NCBI RefSeq assembly: GCF_029211265.1
Contig: NZ_JARGEL010000028.1
Span: 69,674-133,673 of the forward strand
Source of the DNA: Extensimonas soli
Lineage (GTDB): Bacteria > Pseudomonadota > Gammaproteobacteria > Burkholderiales > Burkholderiaceae_C
Direction of reading: 5' to 3'
Length of the DNA: 64,000 nt
Shown: one piece after another, positions 60,156-64,000 of the stretch
Position numbering within the stretch: position 1 is the stretch's first letter
Layout of the letters: the number at the start of each line of letters is the position of its first letter
The notes under the pieces: model-generated
Told to the model about the DNA's origin: nothing
Seen by the model: only the letters and a program-made list of their open reading frames with translations
The model's database searches: none
Translations under genes and position numbers: made by a program

Positions 60156-60572
60156 TTACGCCGGTTCGAACTGCGGAATCTTGAAGCCGCCCGCGCGCGT
60201 CTCGAAGCACAGCTTCACGGGCATTCCGATATAGACCGACTGCGGATCGCAGTGCAGGATGTTGGTCATGAGGTGCGGCCCCTCTTCGAGCTCGATGATG
60301 GCCATCACGAACGGGCAGTCGTCGCGGAACGCCTCATACGGCGGCTGATAGACCACGGTGTAGCTGAATACCGTGCCGCGGCCGCTGGCCTTTTCCCACA
60401 CGGGGTCGGATGAAAAGTCGAACGGGCTCCAGGGCCGCGGATACAAAAAAGGCTTGCCCGTACCGCGGCAGCGCTGGAACACGAGCTCGCCGCGCTGCGC
60501 CGCATCCCAGTAGGGCTTGCTGTGCGGGCTGATTTCAGGGATGGGTTTGGGATTTGCGTGGTTCGTGTTCAT
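60156..60572 (-). CDS. DUF35 OB-fold protein with degraded zinc ribbon (thiolase partner B)
   Basis: A 138-residue DUF35 protein. Aligned with its paralogue at 57434, the four zinc positions read C35, T38, S49, D52 instead of four cysteines, so zinc is probably not bound. The OB part (GRGTVFSYTVVYQPP, PFVMAIIELEEGPHLMTNI) is intact. It overlaps thiolase B by 4 bp. Confidence 0.88.
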   Translation of the reverse strand: MNTNHANPKPIPEISPHSKPYWDAAQRGELVFQRCRGTGKPFLYPRPWSPFDFSSDPVWEKASGRGTVFSYTVVYQPPYEAFRDDCPFVMAIIELEEGPHLMTNILHCDPQSVYIGMPVKLCFETRAGGFKIPQFEPA

Positions 60573-61747
60573 GACTGCCTCCCGAGTACGAGGGTCGCGT
60601 GTTCGGCCATCATGCCGCCGTAGCAGTGCACGACGCCGAGGTCGGCCTTGGCCAGCTGGCGCTGCGGCCCTGCGATGCCCATGATCTGGCGCGCAGCCTC
60701 GACGATCATGGTCTGGCCCGAGGCGTCGCCCACGTGGCCGAAGGACATCAACCCACCGTAGGTGTTGACCGGGAACTCTCCGCCCGGCGCCGTGCGCCCG
60801 CCGGCAAAAAAGGCCCCGCCCTGCCCTTTGGGGCACAGGCCCAGGTCTTCGGCGTAGATGATGGGGTTGATGCTGAACGAGTCGTAGAGCTGCGCGAAGT
60901 CCATGTCGGCAGGGCCCACGCCGGCCATGCGGTAGGCCTTGGCGCCGGTTTCCTTGGAGCCCAGTGTGGTCAGGTCGTGCGCCTGGCTGATGCTCGAATG
61001 GGTGTGCTTTTCGCCGTAGCCGAGCAGGTAGCAGGGCTGCTGGGCGTAGCGCGTGGCAAGCCGTGCGGACACGAGCAACACGGCCGAGCCACCCTCGCAG
61101 GGTACCGAGCAGTCGAGCAGGTTGAAGGGGTAGGCGATCGGGCGCGAGGAGAGCACCTTGTCTATGGTCAGCGGGCCTTGCGGCGCCATCAGTGCGTCGG
61201 GGTGCAGCAGCGACCAGGCGCGCTGCGACACGGCCACCTGCGCGAGCTGCTCGCGCGTGGTGCCGAATTCGTGCATGTGGCGCGTGGCATTGAGCGCAAA
61301 AATCGGCGGGATGTAAGTGCCGTAGGGATATTCGAATTCCGGGTGGCTGATGAGCTTGCTCAGGGTCTCGGCCATGCCGCTGCCGACGTTGGGAAAGCGC
61401 CCCGCACCCAGGCACAGCACCGAATCGCACAGGCCGCGCTCTATGGCCAGGCTCGCGCGGATCAGCATGAGCGCGTAGGTGGCGCCGCCCGCGTTGATGG
61501 TTTCGCTGAAGGTAGGCTCTATGCCCAGCTCTTCAGCGATTTTTTCGTGCGCGAACACATCGACGCCCTCGGCCGAGGCCATGCCTGCCGGTGCCGACAT
61601 CAGCCCCTGGATGTCGGACGGGCGCAATTGCGGCCATTCGCGCAGAAATTGCGCGAGCACCTGGCGGTACATCTCCATGCCGTTGTAGTGCGGGTATCGC
61701 CCGGGCTTCATCTCGGACACCGCCACGATGGCTGTTTGGGGTTTCAT
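60569..61747 (-). CDS. Thiolase-like protein of the SCP-x/lipid-transfer type (B)
   Basis: A 392-residue thiolase-fold protein, diverged from protein A. The nucleophile region reads SETINAGGATYALML without Cys; HMHEFGTTREQLA and LYDSFSINPI are shared with A. The end GVVHCYGGMMAEHA retains a Cys/Gly block. Together with its DUF35 partner it may form a second aldolase- or thiolase-like complex. Confidence 0.82.
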   Translation of the reverse strand: MKPQTAIVAVSEMKPGRYPHYNGMEMYRQVLAQFLREWPQLRPSDIQGLMSAPAGMASAEGVDVFAHEKIAEELGIEPTFSETINAGGATYALMLIRASLAIERGLCDSVLCLGAGRFPNVGSGMAETLSKLISHPEFEYPYGTYIPPIFALNATRHMHEFGTTREQLAQVAVSQRAWSLLHPDALMAPQGPLTIDKVLSSRPIAYPFNLLDCSVPCEGGSAVLLVSARLATRYAQQPCYLLGYGEKHTHSSISQAHDLTTLGSKETGAKAYRMAGVGPADMDFAQLYDSFSINPIIYAEDLGLCPKGQGGAFFAGGRTAPGGEFPVNTYGGLMSFGHVGDASGQTMIVEAARQIMGIAGPQRQLAKADLGVVHCYGGMMAEHATLVLGRQS

Positions 61748-61778
61748 CCCGTCTCCTTCTCGTTTTGGTCAAATGGTT

Positions 61779-62786
61779 TTACTGCAGTCCCTGCGGCCCT
61801 GGGGGCGCAAAAGGTGCATTCGGCACGTCGGGCGGGGCTGCAAAAATCTGCGCCACATCGACGGCGTCGAAGCGGTACTGCTGGCCGCAGAACTCACAGC
61901 CCACCTCGACCTCGCCACGCTCGGCCAGAATGCTTTCGGCCTCCGGCTCGCCCAGGCTGCGCAGCATGGCGCTCACGCGCTCGCGGCTGCAGCTGCAGGC
62001 AAAACGTGGCCCGCGCGCGCCCTGCAAGGGCTCGAAGCGCAGCAGGTTTTCTTCCCAGAACAGGCGGTGCAGGATGGTGTCGGCGTCGAGCGAGAGCAGT
62101 TCCTCGCGCGTGAGGCTCGCGGCCAGGTGCGCAATGCGGTTGTAGTCTTCGTTCACACCGTTCTGGTCTTCGTGCTCCGCGGAACCCCGGCGATGCGCCA
62201 GGTTGCCCTCGCCCGCAGCTGGCATGCGCTGAATCAGCAGGCCGGCCGCAAGTTCGTCATTGGCGGCCAGCACCAGCACGGTGTCGAGCTGCTCGGACTG
62301 CAGCATGTAGTGCTGGAGCACGTCCGACATGTTTGCAAAGCTGCGGTAGCGCGCATCCTCGAGCGGCACTACGCCCTGGTAAGGCTGTTGCCCTGCCGAC
62401 TTGTCCTTGGGGTCCAGCGTGATCGCGCAGCGCCCTCCGCCTTCGACGTTGAGCATCTGGCCCAGCGTGGCGTCCTCGGCCACAGTGCCACGCACCGTGG
62501 CCGTAGCGCGCAGGCTCAGGTCGGGCTGCACCTCCACCACGGCGAGCTTGACCGGGCCGTCGCCAAACACCTGCAGCACCAGCGCGCCATTGAATTTGAT
62601 GTTCGACTCCATCAGCACCGCCGCCGCGGCCATTTCACCGAGCAAGGCGCGCACCGGCGCTGGATAGGGGCCGGTGGTGGAATTGGCCGCGCGGCGCTGC
62701 AGGATGTCGCGCCAGGCATCGGTCAGCCGCACGAGCATGCCGCGCACGGGCAGGCCTTCGAACAGAAATTTGTGTAATTCGGACAC
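61779..62786 (-). CDS. hslO: Redox-regulated chaperone Hsp33
   Basis: A 335-residue holdase. SELHKFLFEGLPVRG at the start is diagnostic; the zinc redox switch is CSC near 276 and CEFC near 307. GTG 62786 is chosen because it gives the family start MSELH; a TTG at 62792 is possible. It lies 31 bp upstream of thiolase B on the same strand. Confidence 0.94.
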   Translation of the reverse strand: MSELHKFLFEGLPVRGMLVRLTDAWRDILQRRAANSTTGPYPAPVRALLGEMAAAAVLMESNIKFNGALVLQVFGDGPVKLAVVEVQPDLSLRATATVRGTVAEDATLGQMLNVEGGGRCAITLDPKDKSAGQQPYQGVVPLEDARYRSFANMSDVLQHYMLQSEQLDTVLVLAANDELAAGLLIQRMPAAGEGNLAHRRGSAEHEDQNGVNEDYNRIAHLAASLTREELLSLDADTILHRLFWEENLLRFEPLQGARGPRFACSCSRERVSAMLRSLGEPEAESILAERGEVEVGCEFCGQQYRFDAVDVAQIFAAPPDVPNAPFAPPGPQGLQ

Positions 62787-62842
62787 GCGCAACTTTCGTT
62801 TTCGAAGCTTCAGCTGGACCTAAGGAAGTGACCACCAGCCGC

Positions 62843-63373
62843 TCACGCCAGCTTGTGCAGGCTGCGCTGGAAGCGGCGCGCATTCTCGATGTAGTGCTGC
62901 GCACTCTGGCGCAACCCCTCGATCTGCTCGGGCGTGAGCTGGCGCACCACCTTGGCGGGGCTGCCGAGGATCATCGAGCCATCGGGAAACTCCTTGCCCT
63001 CGGTCACGAGCGCGCCTGCGCCCACGAGGCAGTTCTTGCCGATTTTTGCGCCATTGAGCACCACAGCGCCTATGCCTATGAGCGACTCGTCGCCTATGGT
63101 GCAGCCGTGCAGCATGACCATGTGGCCCACGGTCACGCGCTCGCCTACGACCAGCGGCTGGCCGGTGTCTGCATGCAGCACGCTCGCGTCCTGGATGTTG
63201 CTGCCCGCGCCTATGGTGATGCTGTCGGCGTCGCCGCGCAGCACCGCGCCGCACCACACGCTCGCCTGCGCGCCCAGCGTCACGCGGCCGATCACCTGCG
63301 CACTTTCGGCCACCCAGGCCGAATCGGCCAGCTGCGGCACCATGCCGTCGAGTTCAAACACTGCCATGTTCAT
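62843..63373 (-). CDS. Gamma-carbonic-anhydrase-like hexapeptide protein (YrdA/PaaY family)
   Basis: A 176-residue left-handed beta-helix protein. [39 protein letters not shown] supply the zinc-site histidines; GSPAKVVR and a C-terminal helix close it. Members are carbonic anhydrase-like or CoA-ester hydrolases (PaaY). ATG 63367 is an alternative start. Confidence 0.9.
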   Translation of the reverse strand: MNMAVFELDGMVPQLADSAWVAESAQVIGRVTLGAQASVWCGAVLRGDADSITIGAGSNIQDASVLHADTGQPLVVGERVTVGHMVMLHGCTIGDESLIGIGAVVLNGAKIGKNCLVGAGALVTEGKEFPDGSMILGSPAKVVRQLTPEQIEGLRQSAQHYIENARRFQRSLHKLA

Positions 63374-63596
63374 GTCTCCTCATGCCAATCATGTGAACGC
63401 CCGCGCCGTAGCGCGGCTCCAGGACTAGGCCAATTGTAGGGAGGTCACAGCGCGGCGCGCCTGCGCACCGGAGACATTGCCACTTCGGGCACACCTATTC
63501 GGCCACGACATTCGGCCACAACGTGCGCGGCACCTAAAATGAATAGCTGACCGCGCCCATTGCCCCTGCGCTGCCGGCTTTTTTTTTCGTTTTGCC

Positions 63597-64000
63597 ATGA
63601 ACCAGCTCGAAGCCCTCAAACAGTTCACCACCGTGGTCGCCGACACCGGCGACTTCAAGCAGCTGGCGCAATACCAGCCGCGGGACGCCACGACCAATCC
63701 CTCGCTGATCCTCAAGGCGGTGCAAAAACCCGAATACGCGCCGCTGTTGCAGGCCACGGTGGCGCGCTGGCGCGGGCAGCCCATGGACGCGCTGATCGAC
63801 CGCCTGCTCGTGCGCTTTGGCTGCGAGATTCTGGCCACCATCCCGGGGCGCGTTTCCACCGAGGTCGATGCGCGCCTGAGCTTCGACACCAGCGCCACGG
63901 TGGCGCGCGCCGAGCGCCTCGTCGAGCTCTACCAGGCCGAAGGCATCCACATAGACCGCGTGCTCATCAAGATCGCCTCGACCTGGGAGGGCATTCGCGC
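63597..64000 (+). CDS. tal: Transaldolase, 5' part (runs off the window)
   Basis: First 134 codons of a class-I-type transaldolase (TalB-like) of the pentose-phosphate pathway. [11 protein letters not shown] near 31 and [14 protein letters not shown], with the Schiff-base lysine K125, are visible. A weak copy of the dispersed short repeat (AATAGCTGACCGCGCCC) lies at 63536-63589, just before the ATG. Confidence 0.93.
   Translation, partial: MNQLEALKQFTTVVADTGDFKQLAQYQPRDATTNPSLILKAVQKPEYAPLLQATVARWRGQPMDALIDRLLVRFGCEILATIPGRVSTEVDARLSFDTSATVARAERLVELYQAEGIHIDRVLIKIASTWEGIR

Overview
The window reads as chromosome of a high-GC betaproteobacterium, most likely a Comamonadaceae member (Alicycliphilus/Acidovorax-like). 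That is inferred from gene order blocks typical of Burkholderiales (rplU-rpmA-obgE-proB, hemA-prfA-prmC with grxD close by, pyrG-kdsA-eno-ftsB, petABC-sspA-sspB) and from protein similarity recalled from memory. No search was run.

Layout. (1) 1-12.7 kb: tail of a GGDEF gene, a decayed IS701-type transposase, then a livG / acyl-CoA ligase / livH / livM / livF / two-substrate-binding-protein operon, a TetR regulator, a badI-badH pair (alicyclic ring cleavage and 2-hydroxyacyl-CoA oxidation) and a DUF169 gene. Together these look like uptake, CoA activation and ring cleavage of an alicyclic or aromatic acid. (2) 12.8-25.5 kb: housekeeping genes (pabB-pabC, rsgA, M48 peptidase, orn, rhlE, a dciA-like gene, tRNA-Thr, sspB-sspA, bc1 complex petABC, mscL). 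(3) 25.5-33.5 kb: pdxA carrying two in-frame mobile-element insertions, a Nif3-family gene, and an operon of an acetyl-CoA-synthetase-like enzyme, pyruvate-dehydrogenase-type E1alpha/E1beta/E2 and an acyl carrier protein. (4) 33.7-47.7 kb: hemA-prfA-prmC, a GGDEF-EAL protein, grxD, a Lon-like AAA ATPase, lytic transglycosylase, proS, rppH, proB-obgE-rpmA-rplU. (5) 47.7-57.4 kb: an envelope glycan set (flippase-like protein, two glycosyltransferases, UDP-glucuronate epimerase), then pyrG-kdsA-DUF1330-eno-ftsB. (6) 57.4-64 kb: two thiolase-like/DUF35 pairs flanking a divergent short-chain dehydrogenase, hslO, a gamma-carbonic-anhydrase-like protein and the start of a transaldolase gene.

The most unusual signal is a 161-bp palindromic element present three times (9844, 26096, 26561). 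Two copies lie inside pdxA. With a 4-bp flank duplication each adds 165 nt, exactly 55 codons, with no stop, so PdxA appears to carry two near-identical 55-residue inserts while all recognisable catalytic motifs survive. This resembles Rickettsia palindromic elements in behaviour. A second 162-bp palindromic element lies directly beside the intergenic copy. A different repeat family of about 45-60 bp (core ATAGCTGCTTGCGC...GAGGCC) occurs at nine or more places, mostly between genes but also forming the 5' coding end of prmC and part of a small membrane protein gene.

Three intergenic regions (livG, badH/DUF169, thiolase/SDR) share the motif CTAACNAWCGTT. This suggests one TetR-type acyl-CoA regulon joining the first and last regions of the window. 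The rhlE leader carries two terminator-like hairpins, suggesting attenuation, and a perfect (GCGTCTG)14 heptamer array follows rhlE. No CRISPR array, prophage, rRNA operon or known riboswitch was seen.
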